Shown here: in pieces, positions 9,037 to 18,084 of the stretch | Numbering within the stretch: position 1 is the stretch's first letter | Layout of the letters: every line of letters begins with the position of its first letter | NCBI GenBank assembly: GCA_016874005.1 | Contig: VGVQ01000003.1 | Coordinates: forward strand, 99,019 to 163,018 | Length of the DNA: 64,000 bases | Direction: 5' to 3' | Origin: Gemmatimonadota bacterium | Lineage (GTDB): Bacteria > Gemmatimonadota > Gemmatimonadetes > Gemmatimonadales > GWC2-71-9 | Position numbers and translations under genes: made by a program | Notes under the pieces: model-generated | The model's input: the letters and a program-made list of their open reading frames with translations, nothing else | Database searches by the model: none | Told to the model about the DNA's origin: nothing

Positions 9037-10920
9037 TCAGCGGCTCACCGGTATACCCGCCTGAGCCTGAAGGGCGGCGTTCTGGGCGGCGGTCTTGTAG
9101 ATCTCGCCCCGGTTGTCGACCAGCTTTGCCGATTCGCGGAGCGCGGTCATGTAGGCCTGGACTCGGCTCCGTCGCGCCGCTTGAATCGCCTGCTGGCGGA
9201 TCGAGTTGAGGTTGGCGGCGAACTCGGTGGAATCGGCCGCCGTCCTGCTCAGTAACTCGAACAGGTACACTCCGCGATCGCTTTGGCCCAGAGCCTCGGG
9301 GTCCGGCTGAGCTTCGACGGGCCCGACCAATTTGCCGGCGGTCGCCCCGAACGCCGCGCCGATCAGGCTCGGCGAGCCTAACGGCGCCGACAGCCTGGCG
9401 AAGGGCCCCATTTCGCGGTACTCGAACCCCATCGAGGCGGCCGCCGCCTTGAGCGGGTTGCTGGCCGACACCTGTTTGACCAGGGTTTCCGCCAGTTGCC
9501 GAGCTTCGGCGACCTTCTTGTCGAACCGAATCCGGTTCTCCACCTCGGTCTTGATCGCGGCCAGGGGCGGAATGCCCTCCTCCTGCAAGCTGTCGAGCCG
9601 GAAGACGAAGAACGAGGTGGGCGCCTCGATCACCGTGCTGTGCTCTCCCTCCTCCGCCTGAAAGGCCCAGACGGCGGCATCCGGGACCACGCCACCTTCG
9701 GGCACCACGACCCGGCTGCCCTGCGCCACCGGGCCGGTGGCCTTGATCTCGAGGTTCAGGGCCTTGGCCGCGGTTTCGATGGCATCGGCTTCGAGCTTCT
9801 CGGCGGCAAGTGACTCGAGCGAGTCGGCGATGGCGTCGAGTTGGTCTCGGTGGTTGCCGGTCACCTCGATCGGCACGAGCAAATGTCTGGCTTTGAAGGT
9901 CTCGCCTCGCCGCGATTCGACCTTGATGAGGTGGTAGCCGAAGGGCGACAGGACCGGCTCTGAGACCGTATTCAGGGGCAGGGTCATTGCGGCGTCGGAG
10001 AAGGCCGGAACGAAGTCGGATCGCTTGGCCTCGCCAAGGTCGCCTCCTTTGGCCCCGCTGACGGTGTCCGACGATTCGCGCTGGGCAACCTCTTCGAATG
10101 GCGCGCCCTTGACGATCTCCTCGCGGAGCAGCCGAGCTCGCTCCAGCGCCGCAGCCGTATCCGACGCGTCCGGGGATCTCGGAATCGTGAGATAGCTCAG
10201 GAATGCCGTTCGCTTCCGCTTGAACTCGTCTCGGTGGGCCCGGTAGTACGCCTCCGCTTCCTTCTCGTCGACTGGGGTGGCGGGGTCGTTCACCGCGGTC
10301 GCGGGGTCGATCCGAACCATGCCGACCCTGACCTGCTCTCGTTCGTCGCGATAGCGCTCCCACAAGGTCGCGTCGGACAGGAAGACGTCCGCCACGACCG
10401 ATCGAAACAGCTTGGCCTGGAGGAGCTGGTCGCGGTATTGCGACTCGAGGGCTGGCACGAAGGCCTGGCCCTCGGCCGATCGAAGCCAGCGGTGGTACTT
10501 GTCGAGATCGAATTGACCGTTGGTCTGGAACTGGGCCAGCCCTTGGGCCTCGGGAGGCGGGACGTTGCGAATGGCTTCCGCCACCTCGTCGTCCGAGATT
10601 CGAAGCCCCAGTCGGCGGTATTCTTCCTGAAGCAGGTATTCCTGGACCACGTCGTCCCACACCTGGCTACGAATCTGGTCGATTTCGTCGAGCCCGACGT
10701 TCCGCCCCCCTTGTTGCTGCTGGGTAATCACGTTCTGAACCCGCTGGTCGAACACCCGTACGTCCACCTTCCGGCCGTTGATCTTGCCGACCGTGGTCCG
10801 GGTGAACACGCTGCCGGTTCCCGAACCGAGCCCGCTCAGGTCCCAGACCAGCCAGATCAAGAAGGTGATGGCCAAGACGGCGAGGACTGGTTTGGCCGCG
10901 CTACGAAATGCTTGCATCAT
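9037..10920 (-). CDS. Peptidyl-prolyl isomerase, PpiD/SurA-like (parvulin domain, N-terminal TM anchor)
   Basis: N-terminal TM (VLAVLAITFLIWLVWDLSG), SurA_N-like region, parvulin motif (GGDLGEAKRSDFVPAFSDAAMTL...SPFGYHLIKVESRR). Confidence 0.88.
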   Translation of the reverse strand: MMQAFRSAAKPVLAVLAITFLIWLVWDLSGLGSGTGSVFTRTTVGKINGRKVDVRVFDQRVQNVITQQQQGGRNVGLDEIDQIRSQVWDDVVQEYLLQEEYRRLGLRISDDEVAEAIRNVPPPEAQGLAQFQTNGQFDLDKYHRWLRSAEGQAFVPALESQYRDQLLQAKLFRSVVADVFLSDATLWERYRDEREQVRVGMVRIDPATAVNDPATPVDEKEAEAYYRAHRDEFKRKRTAFLSYLTIPRSPDASDTAAALERARLLREEIVKGAPFEEVAQRESSDTVSGAKGGDLGEAKRSDFVPAFSDAAMTLPLNTVSEPVLSPFGYHLIKVESRRGETFKARHLLVPIEVTGNHRDQLDAIADSLESLAAEKLEADAIETAAKALNLEIKATGPVAQGSRVVVPEGGVVPDAAVWAFQAEEGEHSTVIEAPTSFFVFRLDSLQEEGIPPLAAIKTEVENRIRFDKKVAEARQLAETLVKQVSASNPLKAAAASMGFEYREMGPFARLSAPLGSPSLIGAAFGATAGKLVGPVEAQPDPEALGQSDRGVYLFELLSRTAADSTEFAANLNSIRQQAIQAARRSRVQAYMTALRESAKLVDNRGEIYKTAAQNAALQAQAGIPVSR

Positions 10921-11081
10921 GGGGTGTTACGCTCCGCGAGCCGCGCGATAAAGAGCCGGAAAAACTAACCGCCAATGCCGGTTCCCTCAAGGCGGCGAGG
11001 GGAGGACCCGATTGACAGGGTTCCTCGATCGCCCTAATCTTTCCTCAAACCCGACAACAACTTAGCGCAAAGGGCAGGGCC

Positions 11082-12689
11082 ATGGTGCCCTCGCGGGAAA
11101 TCGAGAAGTTGCAGCGGCGCTGGCAGGAGAATCCGCTCGGCCTCACCTTCGCGCCGCTCGCCGAGGCATACCGGAAGGAGGGCATGCTCTCCGACGCCCT
11201 CGACCTGCTCGAAATCGGCCTGGCGCAACACCCGGCCTACGTCCCGGCCCACATCGTCAAGGGTCGCTGCCTTCTCGACGCCAAAGCCGAAGCCGAAGCG
11301 GAACAGACCTTCCGGAAGGTCGTCGAACTAGACCCCGAGAACGTGATCGCTCTCCAGGGCCTCGCTGACATCAGCGAGCGGGCCGGCCGTTATCGCGAGG
11401 CGATGGCCCATCTGGAGCGGCTGCTCGCCTTCGACCGTTCCAACGATGAAGCAAGGGAACAGCTCGATCGTTTGGTCGCTCACCAGCACATTCCGATGAC
11501 CGGCGGGGTGGTGATCCCGGAAGACCCGATTCCGGTGGCCCCCCACTCGCCAGAGCCGGCGGCGTTGCCGGAGCCCGCTCGAGCGGCCGAGGAACCCTGG
11601 TCCGCGACTTCGCCTGCGGTCGCGGCGCCCGACACCGGGGAGCCGACCCTGGCCTCGGCCGATTCCCTCGGCCTTCCCGATCCGACCGACGCCGCCCCAC
11701 CGTCGGCCCAACCGAAGGACCCGCCACAAGACACCGAAATCCCGGTCGCGGCGATCGTGGAGCCGGAAACCGGCTCCCTCGAGATCGAGGTCTATCAACC
11801 GGTGGACTTGGTTGCTGCCGGTGTCTCGGAATTCCACGAGTTCAGGGCGGCCGATACCTTGGTCTCGCCCGCGGAAACGCCGACGCCGAACGAGGGAGCG
11901 TCGGCCGGCGAGCCAGAAGCGCCTCCGAGCGACCGCTCGGGGCCACCGCCCGCGGAGTCATCCGTCGGACCCGCGGTCGCCGAAGCGAACTCGGATTTGG
12001 ATGGACTACTCGCCGTCCCGGCCAACTCCTCCCCCGAAACAGGACCAGGGGACCGGCTGGCGCCAGTGGATCCGCCGCCTGGGGCGGAGGAGTCTGTCGC
12101 CGTGCCGCCGCCCGGCGAACCGGCGGGGACCCCGGCTGCCCTGGAGGCCGCCCCCGAGGAGCAAATCGCCAGCCTGACGACCGATGTCGTCGAGCCCGAG
12201 GTGGAACTCGAGCCGGAGCTGATCGTCACCGAGACCATGGCGGAGATCTTCCTTCGTCAGGGGCACCGGCAGTTGGCACTCGCGGTGTACTCCCAATTGG
12301 CGGAGCGGGAGCCTCGAAACGAGCGAATTGCCACCGCGGTCGCGGCCCTCCAGGAAGAGCTCCGGCCGGCGCCATCCGGGCTTCCCGCTTTCGCAGCCGT
12401 GCTGACCGGCGGGCAATCCGTTCGGGGCTTTTTCGAGCAGCTGCTCGCCGCCCGAAGACCGGCCTCCCAACCTGCCGGTGACCTGTCCCTCGGGGCGATT
12501 TTCGGCGACGAGGCGCCGGCGGCCGGCTCGCTTCCCACGCCGCCGGCGGCCGATCCGAGCTACGACGAGTTCTTCGCCGACGCCACCGTGGCCGATCCCA
12601 GTCCTGCCCCGGGACCGGCCGACCCGGCCGAGGCGGCTTCCGAGGACCTGGAGCAGTTCACCGATTGGCTCAAGGGCCTCCGGCGATAG
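11082..12689 (+). CDS. TPR-repeat protein with Pro/Ala/Glu-rich central linker
   Basis: TPR motifs at N-terminus and near 12200-12350; low-complexity middle. Confidence 0.65.
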   Translation: MVPSREIEKLQRRWQENPLGLTFAPLAEAYRKEGMLSDALDLLEIGLAQHPAYVPAHIVKGRCLLDAKAEAEAEQTFRKVVELDPENVIALQGLADISERAGRYREAMAHLERLLAFDRSNDEAREQLDRLVAHQHIPMTGGVVIPEDPIPVAPHSPEPAALPEPARAAEEPWSATSPAVAAPDTGEPTLASADSLGLPDPTDAAPPSAQPKDPPQDTEIPVAAIVEPETGSLEIEVYQPVDLVAAGVSEFHEFRAADTLVSPAETPTPNEGASAGEPEAPPSDRSGPPPAESSVGPAVAEANSDLDGLLAVPANSSPETGPGDRLAPVDPPPGAEESVAVPPPGEPAGTPAALEAAPEEQIASLTTDVVEPEVELEPELIVTETMAEIFLRQGHRQLALAVYSQLAEREPRNERIATAVAALQEELRPAPSGLPAFAAVLTGGQSVRGFFEQLLAARRPASQPAGDLSLGAIFGDEAPAAGSLPTPPAADPSYDEFFADATVADPSPAPGPADPAEAASEDLEQFTDWLKGLRR

Positions 12690-12690
12690 C

Positions 12691-13128
12691 ATGCGGGTCG
12701 GTGTCATCAACGGACCCAACCTGAACCTGCTTGGCACCCGCGAGCCTTCGCTTTACGGTGGCGTGACGCTCGATCAGGTCGAGACCCTGGTTCGAGCCGA
12801 GGGCCGGTCACTCGGCGTCGACATCGAGTGGGCTCAGTCGAACGTCGAGGGCGAACTGGTCAACGCCATCCAACGACTCGGCCAGTCCTGCGAGGGCCTG
12901 ATTCTGAACGCTGGTGCTTATACCCACACCAGCCTGGCGATCCGCGACGCGGTGGCCGCCGTCGCGGTGCCGACCGTCGAGGTTCACCTCAGCAACATCT
13001 TCGGTCGCGAGGCGGCCCGGCGCCAGACGGTGCTCGCCGATGCCGTGATCGGGGTCATCGCCGGATTCGGCTCGACCAGCTACCTGCTCGGACTTCGAGC
13101 GCTGTACTCTCGCTTGGCCCGTGCCTAG
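12691..13128 (+). CDS. aroQ: 3-dehydroquinate dehydratase type II
   Basis: MRVGVINGPNLNLLGTREPSLYG; NAGAYTHTS; EVHLSNIFGRE. Confidence 0.95.
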   Translation: MRVGVINGPNLNLLGTREPSLYGGVTLDQVETLVRAEGRSLGVDIEWAQSNVEGELVNAIQRLGQSCEGLILNAGAYTHTSLAIRDAVAAVAVPTVEVHLSNIFGREAARRQTVLADAVIGVIAGFGSTSYLLGLRALYSRLARA

Positions 13129-14206
13129 CCCGTATCTGGAGCGGCAAGCGAGGTTGCGGGCCCGCCTCGGCAGTGAGCCAGCCCAGGCGGTCGTGGTCTC
13201 CGGCCCCGCCAACATCCGGTACCTGACCGGGTTCACTGGATCCTCCGGGCAGCTGCTCCTCACCCCGAGCGCCACGGTCCTGGTGACGGACTTCCGTTAC
13301 GCGGCGCAGGCAGCGGCCGAGCTGGCGGGGGTGGCCGAGATTCGGGTCGAGCGGACCAACCTCTGGGTCGGGATTCGAGCGGCGGTTGCGGACCTCGGCT
13401 TGACCCGGGTCGCCTTCGACAAGGAGCGACTCAGCGTCGCCGACCGCGAGCAGCTAGAGCAGGGGGCCCCGACCGATTGGGTCGCCGCCAAGGGCGCGGT
13501 CGGGGAGCTTCGGATCGTCAAAGACCCCGGCGAGGTTTCCGCGATCCGGGCGGCCGCGCAGGTAGCGGCGGAAGCCCTGAAGGCCAGCCTGGTTGCGATC
13601 CGCCCTGGTGCAACCGAGATCGACGTGGCGGCCAAACTCGAGTTCGAGCTCCGTAGACTCGGAAGTCAATGGCATCCATTCCAGCCAATCGTTGCCGCCG
13701 GTGCTCGGAGCGCCTTGCCCCACGCCAGGCCCACCGATCGACCGATCGCGGCCGGTGATTTCCTGCTGGTGGATTTCGGCGCATCCGTCGCCGGATACTG
13801 CTCTGACATCACCAGGACATTCGTTGTTGGCGCCAAAGCGACCGGACGCCAGCGGCAGGTGTACCAGGTTGTCCGGCAAGCGCAGGCCCGGGCCATCGGA
13901 CAGATCCGAGCCGGCATGACGGGCAAAGCGGCCGACAGCGTGGCACGCGAGGCGATCGCCCGCGAGGGTCTCGGCGAGGGTTTCGGGCATTCGCTGGGTC
14001 ACGGCATCGGCCTCGAAGTGCATGAGGCGCCGAGACTTTCGCAGCTCAATCCGGGGCCGCTGGCGGCCGGGGCGGTGGTCACGATTGAGCCGGGAGTCTA
14101 TCTTGAAGGGTGGGGGGGCGTCCGGATCGAAGACGATGTCTTGGTCCTCGAGGCCGGCGCCGAGTTGCTGTCCGACGGTCAAACCGACCTGATAGAACTG
14201 ACCTGA
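13121..14206 (+). CDS. Xaa-Pro aminopeptidase (M24 family)
   Basis: NIRYLTGFTGSSG; LLVDFGA...YCSDITRTF; GHSLGHGIGLEVHE; IEPGVYLEGWGGVRIEDD. Confidence 0.93.
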   Translation: MPSPYLERQARLRARLGSEPAQAVVVSGPANIRYLTGFTGSSGQLLLTPSATVLVTDFRYAAQAAAELAGVAEIRVERTNLWVGIRAAVADLGLTRVAFDKERLSVADREQLEQGAPTDWVAAKGAVGELRIVKDPGEVSAIRAAAQVAAEALKASLVAIRPGATEIDVAAKLEFELRRLGSQWHPFQPIVAAGARSALPHARPTDRPIAAGDFLLVDFGASVAGYCSDITRTFVVGAKATGRQRQVYQVVRQAQARAIGQIRAGMTGKAADSVAREAIAREGLGEGFGHSLGHGIGLEVHEAPRLSQLNPGPLAAGAVVTIEPGVYLEGWGGVRIEDDVLVLEAGAELLSDGQTDLIELT

Positions 14207-14233
14207 AACCCGTCTCTTAGGCGAACCACGGCT

Positions 14234-14779
14234 ATGAGTCCGGAAGAGATCAAAGCACTGGCGCAGCTTCTCCAGAAGGTCCCGAGCGTCAAGGCGGTCG
14301 GGGTCGAGGATGTCCGCCGGCTGGCCGAACTGTTGCGCGACACCCCCGAGGTCGGGAGCATCGAGGTCCAGGGGTGGTTCGGCACCGGGGTGGTATTGAC
14401 TCGGACCGGGATGTCACCGGCTGGGACGTTCGGGATGCCGTTGCCTCCGATGATCGTCTCGCCCCCAGGCCCCCCAGCGGCGGCCCCGACGCCTCCAGCC
14501 ACCCCGTCGGCGGAGCAGGCGAAACCGGCCGTCTCCCTCAAAGAGATCAAGTCCCCGATGGTTGGCACGTTCTACGCAGCGCCAGAACCCGGGGCCGAAG
14601 CTTACGTCAAGGTCGGTGCCCGAGTCTCGCCGGGGCGGACGGTCTGCATCATCGAGGCGATGAAGATCATGAATGAAATCGAGGCTGAGTTCGGCGGCGT
14701 CATCCGCGAGGTGTGCGTCGAGGATTCCCAGCCGGTCGAGTTCGGCCAAGTCCTTTTCCGGGTGGATCCCAATGGGTGA
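14234..14779 (+). CDS. accB: Acetyl-CoA carboxylase biotin carboxyl carrier protein
   Basis: C-terminal biotinyl domain with [12 protein letters not shown]. Confidence 0.95.
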   Translation: MSPEEIKALAQLLQKVPSVKAVGVEDVRRLAELLRDTPEVGSIEVQGWFGTGVVLTRTGMSPAGTFGMPLPPMIVSPPGPPAAAPTPPATPSAEQAKPAVSLKEIKSPMVGTFYAAPEPGAEAYVKVGARVSPGRTVCIIEAMKIMNEIEAEFGGVIREVCVEDSQPVEFGQVLFRVDPNG

Positions 14780-15966
14780 GCCGAGCGGCGCCGAAGGGAT
14801 CACCGGTCCCGCGCCATTCAATTTCAAGCAGGCCATCTCGCAAATGGTGCAGCGGCAGGCCTCCGACTTGTTGCTCAAGGTGGGGCGCCCGCCCACGGTA
14901 CGGGTCAACGGCGATCTCCAGGCGCTGCCGATGCAGCCGATTCGTCCCGAAGAACTCAAGCACCTCGCCGAGCAGATCATGACGCCGCGCCAGGTCAAGG
15001 AGTTCGCCGAAAAGAAAGAGGCGGACTTCGCGATCGGCGTTCCCGGGGTCGGGCGGTTCCGGACCAACATCTATCAGCAGCGGGGGACGCTCGCCTTCGC
15101 GTTCCGGGCCATCCCCTACGAAGTCCGAACGCTCCGGGAACTCTTCCTGCCCGAGGTGCTCGAGCAGATCGCCCTGAAGCCGCGGGGCTTGGTGTTGGTT
15201 ACCGGGATCACCGGATCTGGCAAGTCGACCTGTCTCGCGGCCCTGATTCATCACATCAATCGGCATCGGCGGGTCAACGTCATCACGGTCGAAGACCCGA
15301 TCGAGTTCCTCCACCGCGATCAGATGTCGAACATCTCTCAGCGTGAGGTGGGTTCGGACACCCTCTCGTTCGGGAGCGCGCTCCGTCATGTGCTGCGGCA
15401 AGATCCGGACGTCATTCTGATCGGCGAAATCCGCGACCAGGAGACCTTAGACACCGCCTTGAAGGCGGCCGACACGGGCCACTTGGTCTTTTCGACCTTG
15501 CACACCACCGACGCCACCCAATCGATCAGCCGAATTCTCTCGATTCTATCCACCCCACGAGCAGCAAGCGATTCGGTCGCTCCTTTCAACGGCGTTGGCC
15601 GCGATCGTCTGTCTCCGATTGGTGCCTCGAGCCGACGGTCGAGGGCGGGTGGCGGCCGCCGAGGTGCTGATCAACTCCGCGGCGGTGGCCGACAACATCC
15701 GAAGCCTGGAGAAATCCCTGAATATTCCGGACTTGATCTCGGAGGGCTCGATCAGCTACGGAATGCAGTCGTTCGACCAGTCGCTGATGCAGTGGTACAA
15801 GAAGGGCGTCATCAGCTACGAAAGTGCCCTGTTCTACGCCAGCAACCCGAGCGAGTTCGCGCTCCGAGCGGCCGGCGTCACCGCCGCTTCCGACCGGACC
15901 TTCGCGGAAATCCCTGGCGTTGCGACGGCCCCGGTCGACCTGACTCGCGACGTGTCGCCTACCTGA
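14772..15966 (+). pseudogene. pilT: Twitching motility ATPase PilT, reading frame interrupted by a single-base frameshift near 15543
   Basis: Frame 1: DLLLKVGRPP...GITGSGKST...VEDPIEFLH...IRDQETLDTALKAADTGHLVFSTLHTTDA; shifted frame: FYPPHEQQAIRSLLSTALAAIVCLRLVPRADGRGR...YGMQSFDQSLM...YASNPSEFALR. Confidence 0.85.
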
Positions 15967-15985
15967 CCTAGCGGGTCCAGCGAAC

Positions 15986-17344
15986 ATGTTCACCAAGGTA
16001 CTCGTTGCGAATCGGGGCGAGATCGCGTTGCGGGTCATTCGGGCCTGCCGCGAGCTTGGCGTGCATACCGTGGCGGTGTACAGTGAGGCCGACCGGGAGT
16101 CGCTCCACGTCCGGTTCGCCGATGACGACGTCTGCATCGGCCCGGCGGCCAGCCGGAGCTCGTATCTCAACATTCCCCGCTTGATCGCGGCGGCGGAGAT
16201 CACCGGGGCCGACGCGATTCATCCAGGATACGGATTCCTGGCCGAGAACGCCGAGTTCGCCGAGATCTGCAAGGCGTCGAACATCACTTTCATCGGGCCC
16301 ACCCCTGAACAGATCCGCCAGATGGGGGACAAGGCTTCGGCCCGCCGCCTGGCCAAGGAAGCCGCGGTTCCCACGGTACCGGGTTCGGAGGGAATCCTCG
16401 AGGATCCCGAGGCCGCGGCTGAGGTCGCCGAGGCAATCGGATTCCCGGTCATCATCAAGGCGACGGCTGGTGGCGGCGGCAAGGGAATGCGGATCGCCCA
16501 CGACGCCGACCAATTCGCCCAGTTGTTCAGTTTGGCACAGAACGAAGCGCTCTCGGCGTTCGGCAACGGCGATGTGTATGTGGAGAAATACCTCGCTCAG
16601 CCGCGCCACGTCGAGATCCAGGTGATCGGCGATCAACACGGAACCGTGATCCACCTCGGGGAACGTGACTGCTCGGTCCAGCGGCGCCACCAGAAGCTGA
16701 TCGAGGAAAGCCCCAGCCCGGCCCTGACCCCGGAGCTGCGGGAGCGGATGGGCGCGGCGGCCGTATCGCTCGCGGCCGCGATCGGGTACGTGGGGGCCGG
16801 CACCATCGAGTTCCTCCTCGACAGCGACGGCCAATTCTACTTCATGGAGATGAACACCAGGATTCAGGTCGAACACCCCGTCACCGAGATGGTCACCGGG
16901 TTCGATCTGGTCAAGGAACAGATCCTGGTGGCCGCGGGTGAGCGGCTGAGTTTTCCGGGCACCCTCAACGGCCTGCGGGGTCATGCCATCGAGTGTCGGG
17001 TCAACGCCGAGGATCCCTACCGCAACTTCCAGCCGTCGCCGGGTCTGATCACGGCGTACCACCCCCCTGGCGGCCCCGGCGTTCGGGTCGACACCCACGT
17101 GTACGCCGGATATCGAGTCCCACCGCACTACGATTCGCTCCTCGCCAAGGTCATCGTCCACGGCCGCAACCGAGACGAGGCATTGCGGCGGATGGGCCAG
17201 GCGCTCGACAGTTTCATCCTCGAAGGGGTCACCACCACGATCCCGTTCTTGGCCCGGGTCATCCGTCATCCCGAATTCGCGGCCGGTCGCGTCGATACCA
17301 AGTTCCTCGAGCGCCAAAGCCAACTGCTGCGTCCGGAAACATGA
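15986..17344 (+). CDS. accC: Acetyl-CoA carboxylase biotin carboxylase subunit
   Basis: [52 protein letters not shown]. Confidence 0.97.
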   Translation: MFTKVLVANRGEIALRVIRACRELGVHTVAVYSEADRESLHVRFADDDVCIGPAASRSSYLNIPRLIAAAEITGADAIHPGYGFLAENAEFAEICKASNITFIGPTPEQIRQMGDKASARRLAKEAAVPTVPGSEGILEDPEAAAEVAEAIGFPVIIKATAGGGGKGMRIAHDADQFAQLFSLAQNEALSAFGNGDVYVEKYLAQPRHVEIQVIGDQHGTVIHLGERDCSVQRRHQKLIEESPSPALTPELRERMGAAAVSLAAAIGYVGAGTIEFLLDSDGQFYFMEMNTRIQVEHPVTEMVTGFDLVKEQILVAAGERLSFPGTLNGLRGHAIECRVNAEDPYRNFQPSPGLITAYHPPGGPGVRVDTHVYAGYRVPPHYDSLLAKVIVHGRNRDEALRRMGQALDSFILEGVTTTIPFLARVIRHPEFAAGRVDTKFLERQSQLLRPET

Positions 17345-18084
17345 CCATCGACGTCGCCTTCACCCCCGCAGGCCTCGGCAAGGACGAGGTCGCGGGTCGG
17401 GCAGTATTCGTGATCGACATCCTCCGGGCGACCACGGTCGTCTGCGCCGCGCTCCACCACGGAGCGAAGGGCGTCATCCCGGTCGGGTCCGTCGAAGACG
17501 CCATCAAGATGGCCCAGGTTCTCGGGCCTGCTCAGGTCGTGCTCGCTGGCGAGCGGCAGGGACTACCGATCGCGGGGTTCGGTCTCGGGAATAGTCCGTT
17601 GGAGATGGTCCCGCCCGCCGTCGACGGAAAGACCATCGTGATGACCACGACCAATGGGACCGGCGCCCTCCTGGCGACCTCGGGCGCCGCGGCCGTCTAC
17701 CTCGCGGCGGCCGTCAATCTGACGGTAGCCGGGGCGCAGCTGCGTCAGGCGGTTGCGGCCGGCCTGCCGGTGGTCATCGTCTGCGCCGGTCGAGAGGGTC
17801 GGTTTGGAATCGACGATGCCTACGCGGCCGGCCGGCTCGCCCTGGAGGGCTTGGGCGACCCACGGCGGGTCCCCGGGGATCTTCCGGACGCCACGGTCGC
17901 GGCGATCGACCTGGCCCGGCGGTACGGCTCGAGCTGGCGACGACCGTTGCGGCAGTCGGCCGCCGGCCGCCATCTCAAGGCGCTCGGGATGGCGGGGGAC
18001 GTCGACCGTTCGGCGGAACAGGATCGTTACCCGGTACTACCCCAGTTCGTCGACCGCCGCGTCGTGGCGGCACCGGTGCCGTGA
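17341..18084 (+). CDS. comB: 2-phosphosulfolactate phosphatase (ComB family)
   Basis: [43 protein letters not shown]. Confidence 0.85.
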   Translation: MTIDVAFTPAGLGKDEVAGRAVFVIDILRATTVVCAALHHGAKGVIPVGSVEDAIKMAQVLGPAQVVLAGERQGLPIAGFGLGNSPLEMVPPAVDGKTIVMTTTNGTGALLATSGAAAVYLAAAVNLTVAGAQLRQAVAAGLPVVIVCAGREGRFGIDDAYAAGRLALEGLGDPRRVPGDLPDATVAAIDLARRYGSSWRRPLRQSAAGRHLKALGMAGDVDRSAEQDRYPVLPQFVDRRVVAAPVP

